Program-made: the position numbers and the translations under genes
Origin: Paenibacillus_Z sp042653205
Lineage (GTDB): Bacteria; Bacillota; Bacilli; Paenibacillales; Paenibacillaceae
Assembly (NCBI RefSeq): GCF_042653205.1
Contig: NZ_JBHSHY010000005.1
Coordinates: 1-64,000 of the forward strand
Reading direction: 5' to 3'
Length of the DNA: 64,000 nucleotides
In this document: piece by piece, positions 8,074 through 15,524 of the stretch
Layout of the letters: each line of letters starts with the position of its first letter
Numbering within the stretch: the stretch's first letter is position 1
The notes under the pieces: model-generated
Seen by the model: only the letters and a program-made list of their open reading frames with translations
Told to the model about the DNA's origin: nothing
Databases searched by the model: none

Positions 8074-8101
8074 AGGGGCCGCGAAGCGCGGCTCTTGTTT
8101 T
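8074..8101 (+). terminator. Rho-independent terminator
   Basis: GGGGCCGCG and CGCGGCTCT pair around an AAG loop with two G-U pairs, followed by TTGTTTT. It separates the SgrR-like gene from the TetR promoter. Confidence 0.6.
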
Positions 8102-8141
8102 GCGCGTCTCCGTATCAGAGCGCCAATTATATATCCAAACA

Positions 8142-8170
8142 TTTACAAACCGATGGTCTGTATGTATAAT
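8142..8170 (+). promoter_or_regulatory. SigA promoter with embedded TetR-type operator
   Basis: TTTACA (8142-8147) and a perfect TATAAT (8165-8170) are 17 bases apart. Between them lies the inverted repeat ACAAACC-gat-GGTCTGT (8145-8161, six of seven pairs match), the size and position of a TetR-family operator. The regulator encoded 34 bases downstream probably represses itself through it. Confidence 0.8.
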
Positions 8171-8203
8171 GGAATCAACAACGGCAAAACGGAGGAACGC
8201 GCG

Positions 8204-8806
8204 ATGAAGCAGGAAGAGCGAAGACAGCAGACGACCCGGCAGCTGCTGGAGGCGACGAAGGCACTGATCGGGGAGAAAGGCTGCCACGTCATCACGATGA
8301 AGGATATTATGGAACGTTCCGAGCTGTCGAAGGGGGCGATCTTCCATTACGTGAGGAGCAAATACGAGCTGTTCGCCTGGGTGCTGGAGGAAAGCTTGAC
8401 GGCGACGAACGACCGGTTCGAAGCGCAGGTTGAACGGCATCCCGGCGCGTTCGAGCAGCCCATGGAGGCGCTGGCGAAGCAGTTCGCCGAATTGGAGGAA
8501 GCCGGCAGTCCCACGAACAAAGTGCTTATGTACCTGCTCGGCAAGGAAGACGACCCGGTCGTCGCCGACGTGCTGCGGCAATATTACGAGCGGTCCGTCC
8601 GCTTCTCGCGGCAGTGGATCGAGACGGGACAACGGCACGGGGCGATTCCGGCCTCGGTCGACGCGGCGCAGACGGCGGAGCTGTTCGTCCTCCTGTCGCT
8701 CGGCCTGCGGGCCAGGACTTCGATACCGGGTGCGGGAAAGGCGTTCCGCGCGGGACATTTCGCCTCGTTCGTCAGCGGCAGTCTGCGCGGGGAAAGCAAT
8801 AGCTAG
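8204..8806 (+). CDS. TetR-family transcriptional regulator
   Basis: The 200-residue protein has an N-terminal TetR helix-turn-helix (residues about 8-55: TRQLLEATKALIGEKG, ITMKDIMERSELSKGAIFHYVRSK) and a variable ligand-binding C-terminus. The start at ATG 8204 is set by GGAGG and by the promoter that ends at 8170; an earlier ATG at 8063 would lie upstream of that promoter. The membrane protein that follows about 110 bases later is the likely regulated partner. Confidence 0.9.
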   Translation: MKQEERRQQTTRQLLEATKALIGEKGCHVITMKDIMERSELSKGAIFHYVRSKYELFAWVLEESLTATNDRFEAQVERHPGAFEQPMEALAKQFAELEEAGSPTNKVLMYLLGKEDDPVVADVLRQYYERSVRFSRQWIETGQRHGAIPASVDAAQTAELFVLLSLGLRARTSIPGAGKAFRAGHFASFVSGSLRGESNS

Positions 8807-8914
8807 GGCGAGGCGCATCCGGGAGGCTTGACGGACATCAATCAAGCGGCGCGGTTTCGGCAGTCTATGCGCGCTGCGGCGATTCAAACCATACCTGATC
8901 GGGAGGGATTGGCA

Positions 8915-9361
8915 ATGGCTCCATTTATTGTCTTGATCGTTTCGTTCGCGTTGTTTCGGCTGCTTGGGTATGCGGGCGCGCCTTATTTCGCAGACTGGCA
9001 GCATGCGCTGCAGGCCGCGGTCTCGGCCATGCTGCTGCTGGCGGCTTCCGCGCATTGGGGCAAACGCCGGGCGGATCTCGTCCGGATGGTTCCCCGCCGG
9101 CTGCCGTTCGCGGAGGCGGCCGTCACGGCCACGGGTCTGCTCGAGCTGGCCGGCGCCGCGGCGCTGCACGTTCCCTCGCTGTCGTCCTACGCCGCGGCCG
9201 GTCTGATCGCGCTCTTCGTCGTGCTCTTCCCGGCCAACGTCAAAGCGGCGCGGGAACGGCTGACGATCGGCGGGAGGCCCGTTCCCGGACTGGCCGTCCG
9301 CGCGGCGATGCAGCTGATCTTCATCGCGGCGGCGCTGCTTGCGGGTCCGATCGTGCTCTGA
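8915..9361 (+). CDS. DoxX-like small integral membrane protein
   Basis: The 148-residue protein has four predicted membrane helices (about 2-17, 31-48, 68-86 plus 92-108, and 126-145). The helix pattern and motifs such as ELAGAAALHVPSLSSYAAAGLIALFVVLFPANVKAA resemble the DoxX/DoxD family, in which many members serve redox or solvent-stress roles. The start is ATG 8915 because GGGAGGG lies seven bases upstream. It likely shares control with the TetR regulator before it. Confidence 0.75.
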   Translation: MAPFIVLIVSFALFRLLGYAGAPYFADWQHALQAAVSAMLLLAASAHWGKRRADLVRMVPRRLPFAEAAVTATGLLELAGAAALHVPSLSSYAAAGLIALFVVLFPANVKAARERLTIGGRPVPGLAVRAAMQLIFIAAALLAGPIVL

Positions 9362-9398
9362 ACCGCATTGGGCGCCGCCCAAGGGCGCGTTCGAGCGC

Positions 9399-9458
9399 AA
9401 AAACAGAAGCAAGGCGGTCCCGCGCTGCCGGCTGCCGGCCGCGGGACCGCCTTGCTTC
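9399..9458 (-). terminator. Terminator for the Fur unit (minus strand)
   Basis: GAAGCAAGGCGGTCCCGCG pairs with a matching arm ending at 9458 around a GC-rich loop. On the minus strand the stem is followed by CTGTTTTTG, which gives the T-run just after the DinB stop codon. Confidence 0.8.
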
Positions 9459-9459
9459 G

Positions 9460-9924
9460 TCATGCCCGGCGAAGGTTCGCCTGCTTGCGGATCATCGAGA
9501 TCTGTCCGGCGTGAATGCCGGCATGGTACATCAGCCTGCCGACCGCCTCGAGCGGCGTCGACGCGGGACCGCCCATGGGCGGGACGACGGGCTCGGTCCA
9601 CGCCGCCTCCGGCAGGTCGCGCATCGCCCCGCGGAGCTGCTCGTTGGAATCCCCGAGTAGCTGCAGCAGCGCGCCCAGGTCGGCGTCGCCCGCGAACCCC
9701 GCGGGTCCGCCGCTCGTCGCCAGCTTCACATGCTCCGGCATCGGCCTGCGGAAAAACCACTCCGCGAACATGTACTCCACCTCCGCGTTATGCCGCAGCA
9801 TGCCGCCGATGGAGGCGGAACCGAAGGACAACGCGAGGTCGTCCGGCGACAGCTCGGATGCGGTGCGGAAAAATCGGGACTGGATGGCGCTCCAGATCGG
9901 CAGAACGGTATCGAAATGGCTCAT
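9460..9924 (-). CDS. DinB-family protein
   Basis: The 154-residue protein is a four-helix-bundle DinB-type protein with metal-ligand histidines in GGMLRHNAEVEYMF and in MYHAGIHAGQI. Members use a divalent metal and include bacillithiol transferases and other thiol transferases; the exact reaction here is unknown. The start is ATG 9922-9924, since AAGGAG lies seven bases before it and only one base before the upstream ATG. It lies 52 bases after hugZ on the same strand and before a terminator, so it is probably the last gene of the Fur-controlled unit. Confidence 0.85.
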   Translation of the reverse strand: MSHFDTVLPIWSAIQSRFFRTASELSPDDLALSFGSASIGGMLRHNAEVEYMFAEWFFRRPMPEHVKLATSGGPAGFAGDADLGALLQLLGDSNEQLRGAMRDLPEAAWTEPVVPPMGGPASTPLEAVGRLMYHAGIHAGQISMIRKQANLRRA

Positions 9925-9976
9925 CGTCATGCTCCTTCAGCTGTATGGAATGGATGGCGGGCGGACGCCGGCGCCG

Positions 9977-10489
9977 TTACGCTTGCGCCGCCCCGCCGTG
10001 GCCGCCGCGGTCGACGTGCGCGAAGCCGCCGCCCGCGGAATCGATGATGTCGTAGGCGCGGCCGAAGCCGGCGACATAACGGCCCGTTCGGGGCTCGAGC
10101 CCGAACAGGGAAAAATCAAGATCGCGCAGCATCGCGATCGTCGACTGGCCGAACCGTTCCGCGAACAGGGCGAAGATCGCCTCATGCCCTTCGTTGCCGA
10201 GATTCTCGGCCCGGCACGCGAAGCGCGCGCGCCTGCGGGCGAACGGATTCGCCGTCCGCGATTCGTCCTCGATGAGCAGGACGTCGGCAAGCGGATTGCG
10301 CTCTAGATGGCGGTAGTGATCCGCGATACGGCTGAGGTAGACGTAAAACTTCCCGTCTTTCCGCACGAACGGGGCGTAGGAGGCGTGCGGGCTGCCGAGT
10401 TCGTCGACGGTGCTCAGCACGAGCGTTTTCAAACTGTCGGCGAAGTTCGATATTTGCGAGCGGATCGCTTCGTCATCTTGCGGTTTCAT
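9977..10489 (-). CDS. HugZ-like heme utilisation protein
   Basis: The 170-residue protein has the FMN-binding split-barrel fold of pyridoxamine-phosphate-oxidase relatives (TLVLSTVDELGSPHASYAPFV, GKFYVYLSRIADHYRHLERNP, VLLIEDES) followed by the HugZ/HutZ C-terminal part (LDFSLFGLEPRTGRYVAGFGRAYDI) and a His-containing tail (HVDRGGHGG). HugZ/HutZ proteins bind heme and take part in its breakdown for iron. The start is ATG 10487-10489 because GAGAGG lies seven bases upstream. The Fur box about 260 bases upstream agrees with an iron role. Confidence 0.85.
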   Translation of the reverse strand: MKPQDDEAIRSQISNFADSLKTLVLSTVDELGSPHASYAPFVRKDGKFYVYLSRIADHYRHLERNPLADVLLIEDESRTANPFARRRARFACRAENLGNEGHEAIFALFAERFGQSTIAMLRDLDFSLFGLEPRTGRYVAGFGRAYDIIDSAGGGFAHVDRGGHGGAAQA

Positions 10490-10721
10490 GGGCATTCCTC
10501 TCTTTCTCGTTGGGGCAGTATGGGATACAAAACGGACACTGCATTGCTGGCCTCTCGGACCGGACGATTCGCGGTGCGGATATCGCTCCGGAAGCTATTG
10601 TATGCGGCCCGGAGCCGATAAAGCCGTTCGCGGCGCCGTCGCCGCCCCAAGCCGGGCCGCCGGCGGCGGCAAGCGAGAGGAGCACGGCGAGCGCGACGGC
10701 CTTGGCTACGGCTTGCTTCAT
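10473..10721 (-). CDS. Small secreted peptide in Fur-controlled unit
   Basis: The 82-residue product starts MKQAVAKAVALAVLLSLAAA and has a classical signal peptide with probable cleavage near residue 25. The mature part of about 57 residues has a CPFCIPYC motif (CxxCxxxC). GGAGG lies 11 bases before the ATG. It is the first gene behind a Fur-box promoter, and its last 17 bases overlap the hugZ start, which suggests translational coupling. I do not recognise the family. It could be an iron or heme-related secreted factor, or a truncated remnant of a larger exported protein. The cysteine-containing tail coincides with the hugZ ribosome binding site region, so part of it may not be under protein-level selection. 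Confidence 0.55.
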   Translation of the reverse strand: MKQAVAKAVALAVLLSLAAAGGPAWGGDGAANGFIGSGPHTIASGAISAPRIVRSERPAMQCPFCIPYCPNEKERNAHETAR

Positions 10722-10748
10722 GAGCGTGATGTCCTCCGTGAATTAATT

Positions 10749-10796
10749 GATAATGATTTTCATTATCATTATATTCGCAACGGGAGCCGTTATCAA
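10749..10796 (-). promoter_or_regulatory. Fur box on a SigA promoter
   Basis: GATAATGATTTTCATTATC at 10749-10767 is a perfect 8-bp inverted repeat with a three-base centre and matches the 19-bp Fur consensus closely. On the minus strand it lies immediately after TATAAT (10768-10773), which is 17 bases from TTGATA (10791-10796). Fur bound here would block transcription of the secreted peptide, hugZ and probably dinB when iron is plentiful. Confidence 0.92.
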
Positions 10797-10931
10797 TAGG
10801 GAAAGCGGTAATCGCCGGCATGGCAGGCATTCGTTGGCAGTCATGCTTCGTTCGTGCCGCCCCTTCCTTGGGTCGTCCGGCCTTCATCGACACAATCGAA
10901 TGATCAAGCGGCATTGACACGAACGCCGCGT

Positions 10932-10960
10932 TTGACTTGGCCGAATGAATCCTCTATCCT
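10932..10960 (+). promoter_or_regulatory. SigA promoter for the VOC gene
   Basis: TTGACT (10932-10937) and TATCCT (10955-10960) have a 17-base spacer. A second TTGACA lies just upstream at 10914-10919. GAGGTG and ATG follow within 22 bases. Confidence 0.6.
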
Positions 10961-10979
10961 GACGAAGAGGTGATCGTGG

Positions 10980-11396
10980 ATGAGTATTCAAGCAGATAAA
11001 ATTTTTATTAATTTGCCGGTCAAGGATTTGAAAAAGTCCGTGACGTTCTTCAACGAGGTCGGCTTCGGCTTCAACTCGCAGTTTTCCGACGAGAACGCGG
11101 CCTGCATGGTCATCAGCGGGCATATTTTCGTCATGCTGCTGTCCGAGCCGTACTTCAAAAACTTCACGCAGAAAAAAGTGGCCGACGCGAGCAAGAGCAC
11201 GGAAGTGATTCTGGCCATCTCCGCCGAAAGCCGGGAAAAAGTGGACGAAATCGTCTACAAGGCGCTGTCCTCCGGCGGCAAAATCTCGAACGATCCGCAG
11301 GATCACGGCTTCATGTACGCCTGGAGCTTCCAGGACGTCGACGGCCATCTGTGGGAAGTCATCTATATGGACGAGAGCGCCGTTAACCAGGGCTAA
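10980..11396 (+). CDS. VOC-superfamily protein (glyoxalase/bleomycin-resistance fold)
   Basis: The 138-residue protein has two beta-alpha-beta-beta-beta modules: INLPVKDLKKSVTFFNEVGF with FVMLLSE in the first, and the terminal GFMYAWSFQDVDGHLWEVIYMD in the second. The final motif supplies the typical Glu metal ligand. VOC proteins include lyases, dioxygenases and antibiotic-binding proteins, and no specific substrate can be named. The base composition of its N-terminal half is a little more AT-rich than its neighbours. It stands alone between a promoter and a terminator. Confidence 0.85.
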   Translation: MSIQADKIFINLPVKDLKKSVTFFNEVGFGFNSQFSDENAACMVISGHIFVMLLSEPYFKNFTQKKVADASKSTEVILAISAESREKVDEIVYKALSSGGKISNDPQDHGFMYAWSFQDVDGHLWEVIYMDESAVNQG

Positions 11397-11412
11397 GCTC
11401 GTTCCATCGCGC

Positions 11413-11466
11413 AAAGAAGCCATTGCTTACCGGCGGCAGCCGGTCGGCAATGGCTTCTTTTTTTGA
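11413..11466 (+). terminator. Rho-independent terminator after the VOC gene
   Basis: AAAGAAGCCATTGC pairs with GCAATGGCTTCTTT around a GC-rich loop that itself contains a small stem, followed by a T-run. The A-run on the left makes it usable from the opposite side as well. Confidence 0.85.
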
Positions 11467-11516
11467 GCTATGCGGGCTATTCCGAGGCGGACCCCCGCCA
11501 TTGGCGGAGCAGCGGC

Positions 11517-12575
11517 TCAAGCGCGGGAGCGGATCTCCTGCCGCATGAACAGGGCGTACGACAGCCCGAAGCAGATCATGGTCGCGGCGAGCAGGCCGAC
11601 GAGCTGCGGCCAGCACAGCAGCAGGCTTTGGCCGAGCGGCAGCGGGCTGGCGATCGCGCCCACGACCTGCTCGGTCGTCAGCGGGCCCAGCGAGCGGATG
11701 CCCGGCGTCAGCAGCGTGCCGGTCGTCTCCGTGAACAGGTACGACGGCGACAGCCGGTTCAGCAGCAGCATGTTGTTCGCATGGCGGAGCAGGACGCTGA
11801 GCGCCGAGGTCTCCGGCGGGGTCGTCGCCTTGTCGACGATGCCCGTGATCATGCCGTAGAACACCGTGAAGAAGATCCACAGCGCGATCCCCGACAGCGC
11901 GGACGTCGCCGCTTGGCGGAACCGGATCGACAGCAGCATGGACAGGTTCAGCCAGAAGCCGACGTAGATGACGCCGACGACGAGGAACAGCACGACGCGG
12001 ATCGCTTCCTCGGGCGTGGGCGGGTATCCGATCGTGAACAGGCCGAGGCCCATGACGAGGAAGCCAAGCGCGAACAGCACGACCGCGATGAGCAGGAGCG
12101 ACGCGGTGAACTTGGCGCGGATGAAATCGTCGCGGTAGATCGGCTGGGACAGCAGCCGGCCGAGCGTGCCCTTGCCCCGTTCTGCGTTGATGGCATCGAA
12201 CCCGAGCGCGATGCCCATGAGCGGCCCGAGGAACGAGACGAACGTCGAGAAGGCCGGCAGCGTCCCGTCGGAGGCCGTGAACATTTGCAAGAACAAGAAC
12301 GACGTGTCGGCGTCCTGCGACTGGGCGCCGTCCTTGAGCGCCGTGACTGCCGCATAGATCGAGCCGATGCACGCGAGCGCGATGATGCCGATCAGGATGC
12401 CGAAGCGCCAGCTGCGCATATGGTCGCCGAATTCCTTCTGGACGATGACCCAGAACGGGGAAGCCGTGCCGCGCGCCGCCGGGTCGAGCTCGGTCTCGGC
12501 GGGCCGGCGCGCGTATTCCCGCAGCCGAGTGAGTATGCGCAGGATGCCGTTAGGATTAGCCGATGTTTCGGTCAA
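11517..12575 (-). CDS. ABC-2 type transporter permease
   Basis: The 352-residue protein begins with a cytoplasmic segment and has about six membrane helices. Helix 1 follows FWVIVQKEFGDHMRSWRFGIL, a typical ABC-2 permease entry, and a conserved FDAINAERGKGTLGRLLSQPIYR segment lies after helix 2. The start is TTG 12573-12575, with GAAGGAGG eight bases upstream; the first 20 bases overlap the end of the ATPase gene. With the ATPase and the NEW3 protein it forms a three-gene export system whose substrate is unknown. Confidence 0.88.
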   Translation of the reverse strand: MTETSANPNGILRILTRLREYARRPAETELDPAARGTASPFWVIVQKEFGDHMRSWRFGILIGIIALACIGSIYAAVTALKDGAQSQDADTSFLFLQMFTASDGTLPAFSTFVSFLGPLMGIALGFDAINAERGKGTLGRLLSQPIYRDDFIRAKFTASLLLIAVVLFALGFLVMGLGLFTIGYPPTPEEAIRVVLFLVVGVIYVGFWLNLSMLLSIRFRQAATSALSGIALWIFFTVFYGMITGIVDKATTPPETSALSVLLRHANNMLLLNRLSPSYLFTETTGTLLTPGIRSLGPLTTEQVVGAIASPLPLGQSLLLCWPQLVGLLAATMICFGLSYALFMRQEIRSRA

Positions 12576-13575
12576 CCGGACCGCCTCCTTCGAAGTACCG
12601 GTGATAGATGTCGTCGAGGCCGTACTGCTTTCGCTGGACGGCGTGCAGCTCAGCGCCGCTCTCGATGACGGCGCGGGCCGCGTTCGTCGCGAGGTCGCGG
12701 TCGCAGCGCAGCGAGACGCGGATCGTGCCGCCCGCCGTCTCGAGCGGCTCGCTCGCGACGGTCCGCACGCCGTCGAGGCCGGCAAGCCGTTCGCCGAGCT
12801 CCGCGGTCCAGCCGGCGACGTCGAGCTCGACTGTTACCGCGCGGTCGTCGTCGAGCTGCTCCGCGAGCGACGCGACGTCCCCGGAGGCGATCAGTTCGCC
12901 GCGGACGAACAGCCCGACCCGGTCGCAAATCTGCTGCACCTGGTGCAGATGATGCGAAGACAGCAGCACCGTCAGCCCCTCGACGCGGCTGAGGTCCCGG
13001 ATGAGCGAGAGCAGCTCCCGGACGCCCTCCGGGTCGATGCCGAGCGTGGGCTCGTCGAGGATGATGACCTCGGGCCGCTTGATGAGCACGTCCGCGATGC
13101 CGAGACGCTGCCGCATGCCGCGGGAAAACGCGCCGACCTTCTTGTTCAGCGCTTCGGACAATCCGACCCGCTCCAGCAGCTCTAGCGCCCGAGCGCGGGC
13201 CGAGGCGGCCGGAATCCGGTTCAGCCGGGCGGTGAAGACGAGGTTGTCGAGCGCCGTGCGGTCTTCGTAGAAGCCCACGTCGTCCGGCATATAGCCGACG
13301 CGGCGCTTCACCTGCAGCGGCTGCCGGGCCGGGTCGAGTCCGCATACCCGAACGCGTCCGCTCGTCGGCTCGGTCAGGCCGAGCATCATGAGGATCGTCG
13401 TCGTTTTGCCGGCGCCGTTCGGGCCGAGCAGGCCGAAAATTTCGCCTTTGGCGATCGTCAGGTTGAGGCCGTTGACGGCGGTTTGGCCGTCGTACCGTTT
13501 GGTCAGCCGGATGAGCTCGACGATCGGGCGCCCGCCGTCCGCCGGGGCCGGCGTTAAGGGCCGTGCCAACGTCAT
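12556..13575 (-). CDS. ABC transporter ATP-binding protein
   Basis: The 339-residue ATPase has Walker A GPNGAGKTT, a signature reading FSRGMRQRLGIA, Walker B VIILDEPTLGIDPEG and the switch histidine in SSHHLHQV. A C-terminal extension of about 100 residues resembles that of CcmA/NatA-type exporters. ATG 13573-13575 follows GGGAGG. The gene lies two bases after the NEW3-domain gene and overlaps the permease, so all three are cotranscribed. Confidence 0.92.
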   Translation of the reverse strand: MTLARPLTPAPADGGRPIVELIRLTKRYDGQTAVNGLNLTIAKGEIFGLLGPNGAGKTTTILMMLGLTEPTSGRVRVCGLDPARQPLQVKRRVGYMPDDVGFYEDRTALDNLVFTARLNRIPAASARARALELLERVGLSEALNKKVGAFSRGMRQRLGIADVLIKRPEVIILDEPTLGIDPEGVRELLSLIRDLSRVEGLTVLLSSHHLHQVQQICDRVGLFVRGELIASGDVASLAEQLDDDRAVTVELDVAGWTAELGERLAGLDGVRTVASEPLETAGGTIRVSLRCDRDLATNAARAVIESGAELHAVQRKQYGLDDIYHRYFEGGGPVDRNIG

Positions 13576-13577
13576 GG

Positions 13578-14738
13578 TTACCGCCTCCCGTATTTGCGGA
13601 ACAAGTAGTATAGGCCGGCCGCGACGGCGAGAATGATCAGAATGCCGATCCAGCCCCACAGCACCGAAGACTTGACCGCGACGCGGATTTGGGCGTCGGC
13701 GCTTTTTTCCGGCGCGGCCGCCGTGATGTCGACGACATAGTCGCCGGCGAGCGATTTCTTATCCGCCTTGATCGTCGCCTGGACGTGCGTCGTTCCGCCA
13801 GCCGCGATGCTGTCGACGGTCGCCGGCTCGAACGCGACCTCCCAGCCGGACGGGGTCTGGGCCGACAGGGCGACGTTCTTCAACTCCGACGAGCCCGCGT
13901 TCGTCACGACTAAGTCCAGCTTACGCTCCGAGCCCGCCGTGACGTCCGTGCTCAGCACATCGTTCGCGGTACCGAGCTTCAGGTCGTACGTGCCGGTGAC
14001 GGCAGCCTCGACGGTCGTGGTCGCGGAGGTGCCGTTATTGCCGGCCCGAATCGGGATTTTGTAGGTGCCGGCCTTGACCGTCTCCGGCGGCTTGACACTG
14101 ATACTGATCGATTTCTCGCCGTTCGGGTCGACCTCGACGGACGTGACGCTGTTGGCGCCGTCGGCGAAGGTGACGTCCCAGCCCGGCTCCGCCTGCGCCG
14201 CCAGCGCGTAGGTCTGCTTCTCGGCCGTGCGGTTGCGCAGCGTCGCGCTGAACGTGAACGTCGAGTCGGCATGACCCTGCATGTTGGGCTGATCCGTCGT
14301 CAGCTCCGTGCGAAACGTGCCCTGCTCCGAGACCCGGACGCCCAGCGGCAGCGTGACGCCGCCGGCGTCCACTGCGAAGCCGTACGTGCCTTTGTTCACG
14401 TCGAGCGGGACGTCGAGCTGCAGGTTGACGGTCTGCGTCTCCCCGGCCTTGACGGCGAGGCGGCTGACCGTCCGGCCGCCGGCCGTCAGCTCGTAATTCC
14501 ACTTGTTGCCTTTGTCGTCGAAGCCGAGGGAGACGGAAGCCGTGGAACCGCCGTGATTGATGACGTCGATCGCGTACGAGATCGAGTCGCCCGGCGGCGC
14601 GGACAGCTCGAGGTACGGCGTGTAGAGCTCGACCGAGCCGGCGGCGGCGGCGGACCCGGCGCCGGCCGAAGCAAGCCCCCAGACGAGACAGAGTGCGAGC
14701 AGTGCGTGAATGCTGAGTTTGCGGCATGCGCGAAGCAT
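13578..14738 (-). CDS. NEW3-domain membrane-anchored protein
   Basis: The 386-residue protein has a signal peptide (residues about 1-32), two to three immunoglobulin-like repeats of the alpha-galactosidase NEW3 type (for example ATLRNRTAEKQTYALAAQAEPGWDVTF and VVTNAGSSELKNVALSAQTPSGWEVAF), a C-terminal membrane helix (WGWIGILIILAVAAGLYYLF) and a basic cytoplasmic end (RKYGRR). The start is ATG 14736-14738 with GAGGAGGGG upstream. It is the first gene of the ABC operon. NEW3 proteins next to an ABC-2 exporter recur in Firmicutes, and the protein may act as an extracellular partner of the transporter; that is inference. Confidence 0.87.
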   Translation of the reverse strand: MLRACRKLSIHALLALCLVWGLASAGAGSAAAAGSVELYTPYLELSAPPGDSISYAIDVINHGGSTASVSLGFDDKGNKWNYELTAGGRTVSRLAVKAGETQTVNLQLDVPLDVNKGTYGFAVDAGGVTLPLGVRVSEQGTFRTELTTDQPNMQGHADSTFTFSATLRNRTAEKQTYALAAQAEPGWDVTFADGANSVTSVEVDPNGEKSISISVKPPETVKAGTYKIPIRAGNNGTSATTTVEAAVTGTYDLKLGTANDVLSTDVTAGSERKLDLVVTNAGSSELKNVALSAQTPSGWEVAFEPATVDSIAAGGTTHVQATIKADKKSLAGDYVVDITAAAPEKSADAQIRVAVKSSVLWGWIGILIILAVAAGLYYLFRKYGRR

Positions 14739-14927
14739 GCGATCCCCTCCTCGAACGGAAATGATGGCTGCCCGGAGCAGCTTTTTCATCATCGGTACGA
14801 ACGGGAAGCCCGGTTGGATTTATCCGGCCGCAAAATTTTTTTTGTTTTCGAACGGCGCGATTTCTGCTACAACGAAAATAAAGAAGGGTGCGGGAGAAGC
14901 AGCGATCAATCCGAGGAGGTGGCAGTC

Positions 14928-15524
14928 GTGAATCAGTCCGGCGAAGACTTGTCCGTCGTTCTTCGCGACATGTGCGAAGGTTCCGTGGAGGCGTTCGACC
15001 GGTTCTACGCCGCGTTCGCGCCGCTGATCATGAGCATCGCGCTGCGCATGCTGGGCGACCGGATGGAGGCGGAGGACGCTTGCCATGACGTCTTTCTGGA
15101 AGCGCTTCGGCGGGGGAACCGCTACGATCCGGGGCGCGGCTCCGTCGAAGCGTGGGTGGCGGTGATGACCCGAAGCCGCTGCCTGGACCGTCTGCGGCGC
15201 GCCAAGAAGCTCGTCCGGCAGGAAGCGTGGGACGAGGCGGCCCTGCCGGATGCGGCGTCTGCCGCGGAGGAGAAGGTGCTGTCGCGGATCCAGCGGGAGG
15301 CGGTACGGGACGCGCTCGGCACGCTGCCCGCGGGACAGCTGCAGGCCGTGGTCGGCAGCTACTACGGCGCGAAATCGCACAGCGAGATGGCTTCCGCGTG
15401 GAACGTGCCGCTCGGCACCGTGAAGTCGTGGGTGCGCTACGGCTTGAATAATATGCGCAAGCAGCTGGAGAAGCGCGGCTGGGCGGGCGAGAAAGACGAC
15501 GGCATGGGGGAGGTGCGCAAATGA
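14928..15524 (+). CDS. ECF-family RNA polymerase sigma factor
   Basis: The 198-residue protein has sigma region 2 (FYAAFAPLIMSIALRMLGDRMEAEDACHDVFLEA, region 2.4 WVAVMTRSRCLDRLRR) and region 4 (LGTLPAGQLQAVVGSYYGAKSHSEMASAWNVPLGTVKSWVRYGLNNMRKQL). The GTG at 14928 is chosen because GAGGAGG lies eight bases upstream. The stop overlaps the anti-sigma start (ATGA). Sequence and partner resemble the SigK/RskA class. The NEW3/ABC operon is transcribed divergently from this locus and is a candidate target. Confidence 0.92.
   Translation: MNQSGEDLSVVLRDMCEGSVEAFDRFYAAFAPLIMSIALRMLGDRMEAEDACHDVFLEALRRGNRYDPGRGSVEAWVAVMTRSRCLDRLRRAKKLVRQEAWDEAALPDAASAAEEKVLSRIQREAVRDALGTLPAGQLQAVVGSYYGAKSHSEMASAWNVPLGTVKSWVRYGLNNMRKQLEKRGWAGEKDDGMGEVRK

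Noticed and set aside
8063..8203. Longer version of the TetR regulator starting at 8063
   Set aside because: The region contains the terminator and promoter at 8074-8170, and GGAGG with ATG 8204 gives a normal TetR N-terminus.
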